A stretch of DNA of 64,000 nt from the NCBI GenBank assembly GCA_016271365.2, contig CM057456.1, forward strand, positions 160,072,501 through 160,136,500, read 5' to 3'. The stretch comes from Neoceratodus forsteri (taxonomy: Eukaryota; Chordata; Ceratodontiformes; Ceratodontidae). The notes below the pieces were generated by a model, which was given only the letters and a program-made list of their open reading frames with translations, was not told the origin of the DNA and did not search any database. Shown here one piece after another: positions 1 to 9,799 of this stretch. The translations under genes were made by a program, and so were the position numbers. Each line of letters begins with the position of its first letter. Within the stretch, counting starts at the first letter, position 1.

Positions 1-229
1 GGTGTGGTTTCCCCTACTTCAACAGTTCTCAGTAGCAGACCCCATTCCATTGCCAATCAGTTCAGATCTGTTGACTCAAGATCAAGGAACCCTTCATCAT
101 CCCAACCTGAAGTCACTACACCTTCATGCTTGGCTCCTGAGGATGCTTTCATAGCCAGTCTTCAAGTCTCCTCACCTGTGGCCAATATTCTGTTGGCTTC
201 ATGCAAACCATCTACCAGGGAAACATATA

Positions 230-1543
230 CAGTGTAACATCGATTATCCGGACCTCAGTGATCTGGATCTCTGGGTTTACCGAATCTACTTCATGTCCCC
301 TGAGTTTTGCTTTCTTTTTCCCATTTTCCCTGTGCTAACAAGGATATTCTAGCATTTTACAATTAGCGACAAATAGCAACCGCTTACATGCATCCTTTCA
401 ACACAGCAATTATGATTACTACTTAAGCACTTTAGTTTAGCATGTTTTTTCTTGTTTAGCATGTTTTACCGATGGCATTCCTTGCAGCATTTAGTGTGTG
501 TCTGTTTACAAGCAATCAAACGATTAGCACTTAAAAACTTCAGTAAGCTTAGGCAGGTTAGATTGCAGCACTCAGGGTATGTTTCGGGGCAATGGCAGAG
601 GCGGGCAGCAAACGCAAAAGATGTGTGCTTGATATCGAGCAGAAAATTAAAATTTTGGAGTGTCTTGAATGAGGGCAGAAAGGCATTGAGGTAGCGCGGC
701 AGTTTGGTGTTGGCAAATCAACAGTGTTCAACATCAGTAAGGCCAAAGAGAAGCTAAGGCAGTATGCAGTAGCCATGGAGCAGTGTGAAGCCATGGATCA
801 ATGCAAAACAATGAAAAAGAGTAAGGACGAGCAACTTGACCATGCCTTGTACCTATGGTTCATACAGAATCGGGTAAGGGGTATGCCTATCTCTGGCCCC
901 ATAATAAAACAGAAGGCCCTTCAGTTTTACACAGACATGAATGGGCTTGATGACATGTTTACTGCCAGCGAGGGGTGGCTTCAGAGATTCAAGGCAAGGC
1001 ATGGCATACGCCAATTAACTGTGTCAGGAGAGCATCTATCAAATGCCGACTCATCAATTGCCCTTTCAGAGACAGACTGTTCAGTCTAATGTTACAGGAA
1101 GGTCTTTCACCTGAGGCTCTTTATAATACAGATGAGACCGGTGTTTTTTGGAAAATGCTGCCCGAAAAACCCTTGCTAGTGCCTCAGAAATGTTTCCCCC
1201 GGTTACAAAAAAAACAAAGAATGGCTGAAAATTCTTGGTTGTACAAATGCTACCGGATCGCATAAGCTGAAACTGCTGGTGATCGGTAGATCTTTGCGCC
1301 CCTGATGCTTTAAGCACTGCAACTTAGACAATTTACCTGTTATACCGTGCACAAAGTAGCGCATGGATATCAGGCGGTATCTTTAAGGACTGTTTTTTCC
1401 AAGACTTTGTACTTTCAGTAAAAAGTCACCACTCCCCACCGCAGTGTGGTAAAAAAGAAGGGTAACCTCGATTATCTGAACCTCTCGATTATGCGAACAT
1501 TTCTGATGTCCCCCAGGACGTTTGGATAATTGAGGTTACACTG
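230..1543 (+). mobile_element. pogo/Tigger DNA transposon
   Basis: The element has terminal inverted repeats that start CAGTGTAAC; the left continues ATCGATTATCCGG and the right, read inward, CTCAATTATCC. It is flanked by the dinucleotide TA on both sides (228-229 and 1544-1545), the standard target-site duplication of the Tc1/mariner/pogo superfamily. A second AATCGAG-type subterminal repeat lies near 1465-1495. It is 1314 bp, shorter than a full Tigger (about 2.4 kb), because the transposase is cut after the first catalytic Asp region. It sits inside a DIRS recombinase gene and restores that gene's frame when subtracted, so the ends are well fixed. Confidence 0.92.
592..1300 (+). pseudogene. 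Tigger/pogo transposase, truncated
   Basis: Starting at ATG 592 the frame gives MAEAGSKRKRCVLDIEQKIK, then an in-frame TGA near 670 and GIEVARQFGVGKSTV. This is the psq-type helix-turn-helix that binds the terminal repeats. A CENP-B-type second helix-turn-helix follows (QNRVRGMPISGPIIKQKAL, GWLQRFKARHGI) to about 1020. After a frame change the DDE domain begins (YNTDETGVFWKMLPEK, about 1115-1165), showing the first catalytic Asp. A further piece resembling SHKLKLLVIGRSLRP is readable near 1255-1300. The second Asp and the last acidic residue are absent, so this copy is non-autonomous. Related host proteins (TIGD, POGK, JRK) share this layout, but the TIRs and breaks argue for a transposon relic. 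Confidence 0.85.
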
Positions 1544-2460
1544 TAATGCTAAATGGAAACGCTTCTCCATAAGGGCTGCTTCCAGGTTGTTGGACCCTTA
1601 TTCATGTCCACTGACTAAAGTATTGGACTATCTGACCTCGCTTGCTGAGACAGGATTGAGCTACTCCTCTATTAAAGTTAATTTGGTCTCTATCTCGGCC
1701 TTCCATGAGCCCTTGGAAGGGAGAGTACTGTATCAACATCATCTTGCCAAAATGTTCTTAAGAGGAATGTTACACATTAAACCTCCCATTAGGTGCCCCA
1801 CCCCTCTGTGGGACTTGAATTTCCTTTTGGAAACACTGACCCTTGAGCCTTTCAAACCAGCGGCCACTTGCAACCTCCGCTTTCTTTCTTGGAAGACAGT
1901 ATTTTTAGTGGCAGTCACTTCCGCTCGGGGTAAATCCGAGCTTCATGCTCTCATGTGCAAACAGCCTTATCTAATCTTTCACAAAGACAGAGTGGCTCGC
2001 CAAACCATTCCTTCCTTTTTACCTAAGGTGGTTTCAGAACACACCTTAAATCAGTCCACAGAATTGTTGATTTACTACCCTGAGCATTCTAATTGGGGTG
2101 AATACCTCCTGCACACCTGAGATGTCCATCGTATATTGAGATACTATAACAATCATACCAAATCTGTTAGAAAAACTCCTCAGCTTTTTGCTACCTACGC
2201 ATCAACCAGGGAAGGTTACCCAGTCGCTAAACAGACCCTCTCCAATTGGCTGGCACACTGTATAACCTTTTGTTATAAGAACTATAACAAGCCATTACCA
2301 GGCTTCTGCCACAGACATATGCAATGTAGCCATGTGGTCCACAATACATACTTTCATGAAGCATTACAACTTAGTATTGCTTTGTGCTGTAGGATGGCCT
2401 TTGGCTGGGCTGTCCTACAAGGCCTTTTATCATAACATCCGCTCTTCCTGGGTTTACTGC

Positions 2461-2910
2461 ATGGTAGTCATAACAAGTGTATTACCTGCTGCAAGAGATT
2501 ATCCCTGTGGAAGACAGTACAGTTGCGTACTTACCATAACGGTAGATCATCGGGGGGTATCTCTTGCTGCAGGTATGATCCCTCCCTCCATCTCTAAGAG
2601 AACAACTTCTGATCCAAATACATATGGGAAGGGATACCTATGGTATCTCAGATCTCCCTCAGTCCCAGATTAGTGAACTGAATCCAGCAGGGAACTGAGG
2701 ATACCAGGGATTGCCCACTCTTACATAGGAGCAGAATGATGATGTCATGTGTGGGCAGCCCCTGGGAAAAGACTGCTAGAAGAGAGCTGCCATTAACCAC
2801 AGCGCTCTCTGGCGATGATCCATGTGTATTACCTGCTGCAAGAGATACCCCTCGAAGATCTACTGTTATGGTAAGTACGCAACTGTACTGTCTCCAGGAG
2901 GGACCCACCT
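2461..2910. repeat. DIRS terminal inverted repeats
   Basis: Two similar segments face each other. Near 2480-2570 there is TATTACCTGCTGCAAGAGAT and later GGTAGATCATCGGGGGGTAT; near 2825-2905 there is again TATTACCTGCTGCAAGAGAT followed by CGAAGATCTACTGTTATGG. The same motif occurs at the ends of the 44458-50746 DIRS element and at 54466. Split inverted repeats next to a recombinase gene are the hallmark of DIRS elements. The unit between them (2640-2800) matches, in reverse, 54550-54650. The last DIRS base is near 2905-2910. Confidence 0.75.
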
Positions 2911-3570
2911 CTTAAGGTAGACTCTGATCAAGGAACCAACTGTACAGATGAGTTGATGTGAGAAACATTTGAGCTTCTTGGTATACACCAGAAGTTTCAG
3001 ATTCCTTACCACCCTCAATCCTCAGGTCAGGTAGAAAGAGCCAACAGACAGATTAAGCAAATGCTTTCCAAATTCATCAAGGACAATCCCAAGGATTGGG
3101 ATTCCCTTGTGCCTTTACTCAGTATGGCAATTAGGGGTACTCCTTTCAGCCACCACCCAGTGCACACCCTTTGAGGTGATGGCAGGTAGAACCATGAGAT
3201 TGCCTGAACACTTGTTGATTGACCTAAACACACCCACTGCAGATGAGTGTCTGTAAACAAATATGTTGCAAAACTCAGAGATGATATTATCAAAACCCAC
3301 TTGTATGCTGCACACTGTATGGACAATGCACAACAGTTCAAAATTCACTTTAACAAACATGCACAAGAAGTGGACTGGCAGGTTGGAGATCAGGTAATGG
3401 TCCTCAGATTTACTCACCCTACACACCCCTTCTCCAATAAATGGGAAGAACTCTACTCCATTGCTAATGAACTCAGTTCTGCAGTCTACCAAGTTAGACT
3501 CCTTCAGCAGAAGAAACTTACTGAGAAGTGGTTGCATGCTAACCAGCTTCAGTTGTATAAAGGAGAATAA
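2911..3570 (+). pseudogene. Endogenous retrovirus pol: integrase C-terminal half
   Basis: The translated sequence resembles a retroviral integrase, which inserts proviral DNA into the host chromosome. DSDQGT (second catalytic Asp) is near 2920. The YHPQSSGQVER box with the catalytic Glu is at about 3010-3045. A C-terminal SH3-like domain (WQVGDQVMVLR) lies in the open frame 3247-3570. There are stops and at least one frameshift between 2950 and 3245. The N-terminal zinc finger and first Asp are missing, because the DIRS element ends immediately upstream. The box is closest in feel to gamma/epsilon-like vertebrate retroviruses, but a Ty3/Gypsy integrase is possible. It is a broken old copy and nothing here could be expressed as an enzyme. 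Confidence 0.75.
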
Positions 3571-3644
3571 CTACTTTTCCTAACCCCATTGGGTGGAATT
3601 GTACCTACTGACCTTTTCTTTTTCCTTACAGGTATTCCTGCAAG

Positions 3645-3782
3645 ATGGCTATCTTGCATCTGGTCCTCCTTCTTCTAGGAGCACTCCCCTTTGTTCATGG
3701 TGGGGATATGAAAACTATATCCAAGTATAATCAATGTCTAAGGCAACTCCTTCCACTTCTTGATAATCTTCATTTTCCATAG
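3645..3782 (+). pseudogene. ERV env leader stub
   Basis: A 45-residue frame starts at ATG 3645, 75 bases after the integrase stop. Its first 20 residues are a clear signal peptide: a Leu-rich hydrophobic core ending at Gly-Gly. It is preceded by a pyrimidine-rich tract and TTACAG at about 3630, a plausible splice acceptor as used for a subgenomic env message. The frame stops at 3782, only about 30 bases before the polypurine tract. Position and leader suggest the start of an envelope gene whose surface and transmembrane parts were deleted. The alternative is a chance hydrophobic frame. Confidence 0.45.
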
Positions 3783-3807
3783 TGTTGTTGCCTTTTCGGT
3801 AAGGCAA

Positions 3808-4460
3808 CGGGGGGGGGAGGATGTTGTGCTTGGTCCTCACACTCCTGATTAGATACCCATTGTGGACAAACTAGGTTATATGCTATACAAATATCTAATG
3901 ATTACTAATACTTAGGGCATTGGTACTTACCGTATAAGCGTACGTAACCAAGGACATTTTATGATTATATGCAACATTGCTAAGAAACCTTATTGCAAGT
4001 ACTGAACCGAGATACACTTATGTGCTCTCTGTTGTTCTTCTGAGAAGTCATTGTATTGCTTACACTGCCATCATGTGGATTTATGTAACACCACACTATA
4101 TCCTGTATTTTGTATGAGTCCTTTGTTCTCATTATTAGCTGACTTTACGAATATTGTATATCTTTAGCTAACACTGTGGAGCCACATAACTTTTAGCCAA
4201 TAAGGCCTATTTTATGTATCTAGTCCTTTAGTTACCATAGTAATTATTGGGGGTATATAACCTACTGTATTACGTATTCCCACTGAGACCATCTTCACTC
4301 CTATGAGTATTGGGGAACTTTCGGCTCCCAGTGTCTATTGGTCAGACCTGTTTTAGGGCATCTGATTATTTTTGTGTAATAAACAAGTTTATTACAGAAT
4401 ATATTACTTGTATGTTGTCTCTTTTGCTGATTTACTACCGAAAAGAATCTGCACAGGGCT
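3808..4460 (+). mobile_element. Polypurine tract and 3' LTR of the endogenous retrovirus
   Basis: A purine run (nine G, then AGGA, 3809-3821) directly precedes TGTTGTGCTTGG at 3822, the expected polypurine tract and 5'-TG of an LTR. A TATA-like GGGGGTATATAACC lies at about 4250. A polyadenylation signal AATAAA is at about 4379, followed by a TTGT/TGTCT-rich stretch. The 3' boundary is not certain; a CA near 4455-4460 would suit. The 5' LTR is not in the window, so no duplication can be checked. Confidence 0.65.
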
Positions 4461-4990
4461 GAGCACCCTGACAGAGCGTACAGCTTTGGCCTCACCCCCA
4501 GGGGCATCTGTGGTCCCAAAGTGTTGATAGACTTGGGGGATGCTAGGCTGGTCCACTGAAGAAAGATCCACCTGACCCCCCCAGGTCTCTGACATTTTGG
4601 CAAGGTGAATGCAGGAAATGCCCTGGTCTCCCTCAATATATGTATTACCAAGAAGGGGCTTAGGGGGAGCGCTTGGGGACCTTACCTTGGCATCCCTGGT
4701 GCGATGTCTGCCTCCAAAGGTGGGCACATCACAGACCCACTTTAACATGTGCTTCTGAAGGCTGTGGAAATACACAGAGAAGCAGGTGTTGCACCTGTCC
4801 ATGTTGTGGTCAGTGCCAAGTCAGGTCCAGCAATCATCATGCCAGTCCTTAACAGCAATATTACCACCAGAAGAGCACCAATGCATACGGGTATTACTGT
4901 TGGCCTTCTGCTTCTTCTTGGCCTAATTATGCTCCTCAGGACCTGGCATGATGACATGGAAAAAATTAAAAAAACAGGAAAGAAAAGACT
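4404..4990 (-). other. Unassigned segment with a weak Myb/SANT-like frame
   Basis: The minus strand carries a 132-codon open frame at 4404-4802 with LKWVCDVPTFGGRHRTRDAK near its start. This faintly recalls the Myb/SANT-like DNA-binding partner of PIF/Harbinger transposons. A 71-codon minus frame (4742-4957) and an 83-codon plus frame (4749-5000) also exist, the latter with a hydrophobic stretch GLLLLLGLIMLL. None is convincingly a gene. The minus frame overlaps the presumed LTR end, which argues against its first part being real. Treat as probable transposon debris. Confidence 0.25.
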
Positions 4991-5039
4991 TTGGTGCTGA
5001 ACTAAAGGATAAAACTAATTAACAACACCGAAAAACCCT

Positions 5040-5335
5040 GTACCGAGAAAAAATGGCACTGAAAAAAGGTAGCAATGAACTGGGAAGGGTTAAGATGCAC
5101 AGGGTCTTGGAAACAAGATGGATGACCTGCAGGTGCTATTGGCAGAAGAGAGGGTGGACATAGTAGCAGTAACCGAGACCTGGTCTACACCATGACTGGA
5201 ACCTCTTGATCCCTGGATACAAACTATACAGGAGGGACAGGGCAGTAGAGAAAGGGGGAGGTGACAATTCATATCAGGGAGGGCATAACATGCTTGAGGG
5301 AGGAGTTGGAGGAGGGGAAGGTGGAAGTATTGTGG
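5040..5335 (+). mobile_element. CR1/L3-type LINE, endonuclease start, fragment
   Basis: A plus-strand fragment reads DDLQVLLAEERVDIVAVTET then W, the beginning of an apurinic/apyrimidinic endonuclease domain whose ET pair holds the catalytic Glu. After a frame change, LIPGYKLYRRDRAVEKGGG follows, as in CR1 and L3 LINEs. This enzyme nicks target DNA to prime reverse transcription. Only about 100 residues remain; the fragment breaks off near 5335, where the minus-strand LINE begins. Confidence 0.6.
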
Positions 5336-5339
5336 GTTC

Positions 5340-5825
5340 AGTTATTCATTTATTTTATTTATTTGAGTATTATGACCCATCTTTGAGTGGAGCTCATTTA
5401 CAAAGGTTACATGTCACATTTATAGAGCTACAACAGTAGTATCAGGACATAACACACAGTGCATTTAACACAACAGCAACTTATAAATTCTTGTTTATCA
5501 GAAGGCCACTTCATGGAAGTGTTGTCAGAAAGGTAGGGCAGGAGGAGGGGAGAGGAAGGGAGGTAGGGAATATGACAGTAAGTAGGAGGGGAGAGGAAGG
5601 GAGGTAGGGAATAAGGTAGCAAGTAATTGAGTGGGGTGGGAGGTAGAGGAATAGATGCCCCATCCAGAGGCATAGTGGTAGTTAAGAGCAGATGCAGGTG
5701 GTTTTAACAGAGAAGTATCTTTCCAGGATTGTTTTAATTTGGGCAGGGCCGGTTAATCCCAGGATGGAGGGCGGGAGCTCGTTTATCCATGTCAGGGCTA
5801 AAATTGAGAAGGAGCAAGTAGCCAG
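5340..5825 (-). mobile_element. L2/CR1-group LINE, 3' end
   Basis: Read on the minus strand, this block ends in ACCTTTGTAAATGAGCTC, then CACTCAAAG and AATAAATAAAATAAATGAAT. The plus-strand LINE tail at 29765-29838 has the same order (ACCTTTGTAAACGAGCC, GGCTCAAAGG, AAATAAAA). It is therefore the 3' UTR and tail of the same family. On the minus strand it is the downstream continuation of the block at 6430-7080, separated from it by a SINE. A GGGAGG-rich stretch at 5530-5650 is a local low-complexity expansion. Confidence 0.6.
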
Positions 5826-6421
5826 TTTTTTTTTTATTCTCTTCCCTCCTGGTCACAGCCTGCGGAGACTCTCTCAGGCATCCTGCCTGATCCTGCCCTG
5901 CCTGAAGTCCTCCTGACCTGAGCCTTCTCTCTCCCCCCCCTCCTCCCACATCCAGCACCCCCAGCTTAATGCCTCTGGGGTGGGGCCTCCCCTCCTCTTG
6001 GGTGCACTTGCATACATAGACTCCGAATGTGGGTGAGGGCTTGGGTGGAGGAACTGGAAGGCCAGGCAGCATGGACCCGGCTGAGGGCATGGGGACATGT
6101 GCCATCGCCTATCCCGCAGAGCTGGGTTTTTCCATGTTCTGGTGTTTGCAACCCCCCTTGTGTGGTGCACGCCCTGACGCAATGGCACATGGCAACCCTG
6201 CCTTGCATCAGCCACACTATAGACATGCCGCAGCACCCTCTGGGCATGCCAGGTGATTCCCATCTCCCCCCCCGGGGAGGAGAGCAGCCCAGCAGGTGCT
6301 CGATCCTTGACTGGCCCCTGCCAACCCCCGGTGCCCGAACTCGCTCCTGAACTTGGGACGCCGGCGTAGCACAAGGTGTGGCATTCAGCGCCTCAACCCT
6401 CAGTGCCACTGGGTTGTCGCG
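5826..6421 (-). mobile_element. tRNA-derived SINE, full length, copy 1
   Basis: The minus-strand element of about 596 bp has its head near 6421 and a poly(A) tail (poly-T on plus, 5826-5836). It is flanked by AGTAGCCAG at 5817-5825 and 6422-6430, a 9 bp target-site duplication. The head (GGTTGAGGCGCTGAATGCCA) and the GC-rich body match the copies at 34738 and 21897 (plus strand); the tail half matches 16069-16475. A degenerate tRNA-like start with A-box and B-box spacing suggests RNA polymerase III transcription. It was inserted into the older minus-strand LINE. Open frames in this GC-rich stretch are not genes. Confidence 0.8.
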
Positions 6422-6429
6422 AGTAGCCA

Positions 6430-7080
6430 GGTTAGCCCTTTCAAAGGGGACATGAAGGGAGTTCCTAAGAGTGCTATGGGTGGCATGCTTGTTTTGGGCA
6501 GGGAGGAAGAAAGTCTGAAGGGTGGGGGAGGAGCGGTTCTGTAGAGCTTAGATTACCAGCGGCACGTTCGATAGTTGATGCATAGGTCTACGGAAAGCCA
6601 ACCCAAATTGGTATAGAGGTTGCAGGTGTGTGACATTCTGTCAGCACTGAGGATGAGGCGACATGCATTATTCAGTGCCACTCTTACTCTATTTAGAGTT
6701 AAGTCAGAGGTGGCTGCATAAACCATGAGCCCGTAGTCAACTATCGGGAGTACTGATGGTGCAACTGCCAGACACCTAGCCTCCTCTGTCATATGATATT
6801 TGTGTCGGTATAGTGCACCCAGGTTTTTATTTACTGTTTTCACCATTTGAGCTACATGATGTACAAAGGAGAGGTTGTCATCTAGTTATACACCTAGATA
6901 TTTAAAGGTACTGCCCTGCTGCAAGACAGTGCCCGTCTGATTAAGGATATTAAGAGGGAGTGGAGCCAGCCAGAAAGCTGAACAGACATGCATCAGACTA
7001 GCTCCATCGCAGTTTCAGTTATTTAGCCTAAATTTTATAAATACTCTGTCTCGTCAGTGCCATAAAGTCTTCACTTGTGA
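6430..7080 (-). pseudogene. L2/CR1-group LINE, reverse transcriptase C-terminal part
   Basis: The minus strand reads FKYLGV near 6890, then a 97-codon open frame (6846-6553) with VLPIVDYGLMVYAATSDLT and YTNLGWLSVDLCINYR. This is the region after the catalytic FADD box of CR1/L2-group LINEs, the thumb and downstream domain. The catalytic box itself is not present. The endonuclease and N-terminal RT of apparently the same element lie at 16476-18104. The block ends near 7080 where L1 ORF1 sequence starts on the other strand. Confidence 0.7.
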
Positions 7081-8212
7081 TCGGGCAACAGCTCATTCAT
7101 AATGGGACCAAAAAAAGCTGATAAAAATGAGGCTTCCCATTCCAAATCCATGGAAGACTATATGTTCCCGAAACAAGGCCCATCGACAGCAGCATTTACT
7201 CCACCACTGAAGGACCCGAATATGGACAGGATTTTTGCCATCCTCCAAAAAATCGAGGAAAAAGTCAATCAGACAAACAAATCTCTGTCTGCTATGGACC
7301 AGCGGGTTAAAAATCTCAAAGAGGGAAGAGAGGAAAGCTCCTAGGCCATTGAAGAACTCAGTAGCCGTCAGCAGCACTATGCAGTGGCCCAGGCCAGGGA
7401 CTCCAAATTCCTTTCCAATAAAGTGGAAACATTAGAAAATCAGCTTTGGGCTGCTAATCTCCGTGTGGTGGGGCTTCCTTCCACTGTTGCTGCTAAGGAC
7501 TTACAGCAAGTTTTTGGATTGATACTCACAACATCGCTGGGCCTGTCTAAGGACTCCATGCATATTAAATGTATCTTTCACCTTCTGTCTTGTCGGTGAC
7601 TCGTGGAGGGAATGGCGCAGACATCGACAGTGCTTGTAACGCTGGATTCCCTGGAGGAGCGCTTAACAGTGTTAGCAGCTGCCAGAGATAAATGAGAGCT
7701 GCAATTTGAGGGGCAGAGATTATCCATCTTCCCAGATGTAGCAACACACATGCAAACCAGATGAAAAGATCTCCTTCAGTTGAGGCAATGTCTGGGTGAG
7801 CATGGAATTTTGGCTAATTTGTTCTTCCCAGCTCACCTCCGATTTGTCTATAAGGGTAAATCCTACATTTTTACAAACGATATTAAGCAGTTGGAGACCC
7901 CTCTATTTTTGAGGACAGGAAATCAACATTGATTTTGTTTTCTTGCAGTTTAGGATTAGTTTGTTTTGGAGGAACCAGTGCTCTAAGGCCGTGAAGCTTT
8001 GCTGTAGATTATGTGTGAGTTCCTATTGGCTTTTGCTGCTGTAGGAGATTTATTTAGTTTTGTTGACTGGGTAAGGCACTAGACAAATTCTGCCTATTTT
8101 CAGGCATGACCTGGGAAGGGGGATACAGATGAATGCCAACTGACCTTGAACCAGATTAAACTGTTGGTGGTATTTTTAGTGAATGGGGGGAAATTTGGCC
8201 AGGGCACCGGGG
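7081..8212 (+). pseudogene. L1 ORF1 protein fragment
   Basis: From ATG 7102 the frame encodes an L1 ORF1p, the RNA-binding trimeric chaperone of L1. It begins MGPKKADKNEAS. A coiled coil follows (heptads around MDRIFAILQKIEEKVNQTNK, then QHYAVAQARDSKFLSNKVET). An RRM-like strand LRVVGLPS is near 7460 and the C-terminal domain LFFPAHLRFVYKGKSYIFT is at about 7825-7880. Stops occur at 7342, about 7599 and 7692, so it is inactive. After 7932 comes non-coding sequence like an inter-ORF region to 8212. ORF2 is not found in continuity, because the Tx1-like LINE begins at 8226. Confidence 0.8.
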
Positions 8213-8260
8213 AAATTCCCCTACTCTTGCACCAGGGGGTGGTTCTTCCTGTCAGCAGGA

Positions 8261-9325
8261 ATGGAGGAGCCAAGTTTGGAGCTGGACAGAGCAGGAAGTG
8301 CTGATGTGGCAGGGGAGAAGGAAGTGGAGAGAGCCGGAGGGATGGCCTCCCCTACTGACTCTACGCTGCTTGAGGCTGAAGAAACTGAGCTGAGAAAGTC
8401 AACAGAAAATATGGATACGGATATGGCAGGTATAGAAGGTAAAGGAAAAACACTGAAGGCCACTGATAAAAGTGTAAATATGGGTGCAGAAAGTCAAACG
8501 ACAGAACAAGAGAGAGAAGAAGTAGTATGCCTATCTGCTTTGCAAAAGAAAAAAGAGCAACTACTCTTGCTATTATCTGAAATGGAGAGTGCAATTACCT
8601 TGCAGCAATCGTCAAAATCTGAAGAGCCACAGAGTAAGTCATCACAGCTGAAAGCCCAGACAGACGCTCAGCTGATTCTGACAATGGATGACGTGGGGAG
8701 AGACTCTGACGCTGCAAAGAAAAACAAACAGGAACCACACCAAATGCCGAGACAAACTGCTGCGCAAAGCCTGAAACAGAAAGTGCAACAGACTGCCATG
8801 CCAAATACCACTCAAGGACATGTAAGTAAAAACTTTAATTCTGCTGGAGATGTTCTAAAATCAAGAGATGTTGCTCCATTAATGAGGCCAGTTGCCTTTT
8901 CAGACTTTGATTCAGAATCAGAATCAGAAATTGAACCTAAAGAGACAAAAGTGCGGAAAAAACACTGGGCATTAAGAGAAAAACAGCACCAGAGAACAAG
9001 GCAACTGTGGTCAACGAGAGAAAAAATAGCTGGTCGCCAGAGAAGGCTTTACTGTCGGCTGGATGGCTGCCAAAAGAAACAGGGGGGTGGAGGCCCGATG
9101 ATTCAGATCCAGTGGTTCACAGAAACAATAAGGATGCAGCACACAAACAAACAAACATATGTGGGACAGAAAAAGCTAGTACTGATGGTGAACAACCAAG
9201 TATTTCAGCAGGGGCCCCTGCAAACATTCCAGGAGAGAATAAGGATATCGGGGAGAAAAAGATCAAAAGTTCCAATAAAGAAATTCACAGACTTATTCCA
9301 GGCAAGGGGGGAACCAGCACCATGA
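8261..9325 (+). CDS. Tx1-like LINE ORF1, N-terminal part
   Basis: The open frame from ATG 8261, 35 bases inside the element, runs 355 codons to 9325. The same frame is open upstream to 8183, but that lies outside the element, so I prefer 8261. The product is hydrophilic and rich in Glu, Lys, Gln and Ser. It includes a probable coiled coil (LSALQKKKEQLLLLLSEMES, about residues 88-107) and acidic repeats (SDFDSESESEIEPKE). It shows no enzymatic motif. A nucleic-acid-binding role in the ORF1 RNP is inferred from position and from the zinc knuckles downstream in other frames. An overlapping frame at 9007-9351 is the likely continuation after a frameshift. Confidence 0.6.
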   Translation: MEEPSLELDRAGSADVAGEKEVERAGGMASPTDSTLLEAEETELRKSTENMDTDMAGIEGKGKTLKATDKSVNMGAESQTTEQEREEVVCLSALQKKKEQLLLLLSEMESAITLQQSSKSEEPQSKSSQLKAQTDAQLILTMDDVGRDSDAAKKNKQEPHQMPRQTAAQSLKQKVQQTAMPNTTQGHVSKNFNSAGDVLKSRDVAPLMRPVAFSDFDSESESEIEPKETKVRKKHWALREKQHQRTRQLWSTREKIAGRQRRLYCRLDGCQKKQGGGGPMIQIQWFTETIRMQHTNKQTYVGQKKLVLMVNNQVFQQGPLQTFQERIRISGRKRSKVPIKKFTDLFQARGEPAP

Positions 9326-9799
9326 CGAAATGCAGTGAGACTCATATATAAAGATGGACTAGAACAACCTCCCGATAGAGTGTACATAGCAAGAACCTTA
9401 TTGCAAGACTCCATGAGGCTCTCTGCCTCATAAATTTATGCTTTAATAAATACTGGAGATGTTACCTTTGATATCAGTTTTAAGAACATTGCAGGCCTAG
9501 ATAGATTCTGGGCAAAATATAATGCTTTGTATAAATCACAATTATGGTCCTTTTTTTTAGCAGTGCCTTTAACAAAACCCATGGTATGAACAGTTACAGT
9601 CTTATTTAAAAATGAGGGTGTAAATATATCAGACATTATGTTTTAGTTAAAATAAAGATGTGAATACTTGAGACAGCATAATCTGGATTCAGGAGGCAAT
9701 CTGGACGGGGATGGAAAATCAAAATCAAACTAAAACAAACAGATTATGGGATCATACACCTGCCAGGGAGTTTTTTTGGGGGGGAGGTATAGAGGATTC

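Larger units (their letters stand above)
1..2435 (+). pseudogene. DIRS-type tyrosine recombinase, interrupted and decayed
   Basis: This is a tyrosine recombinase (YR) of a DIRS retrotransposon, the enzyme that integrates a circular DNA copy. The N-terminal part (4-227, containing ILLASCKPSTRETY) continues at about 1546 (KWKRFSIRAASRLLDP) on the far side of the Tigger insertion, and the frame is kept when the insertion and one TA are ignored. The body runs to 2120 (STELLIYYPEHSNWGEYLLHT, then TGA) and resumes with DVHR and GYPVAKQTLSNWLAH to 2435 (GWAVLQGLLS). It aligns by eye with the minus-strand recombinase at 44941-45990. The box carrying the catalytic GHSTRG residues is missing after NYNKPLPG, and the Tyr segment (YTFMKHYN, near 2345) lies in another frame. 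The enzyme is therefore dead. Family call is confident; boundaries outside the window are unknown. Confidence 0.85.

Noticed and set aside
4749..5000. Plus frame with a membrane-like stretch, considered as an env transmembrane segment
   Set aside because: It lies downstream of the LTR and has no other envelope feature, so it is outside the retroviral coding region.
5734..6409. Several overlapping frames of 100-166 codons on both strands
   Set aside because: All lie in the GC-rich SINE, whose poly(A) and target-site duplication are visible.
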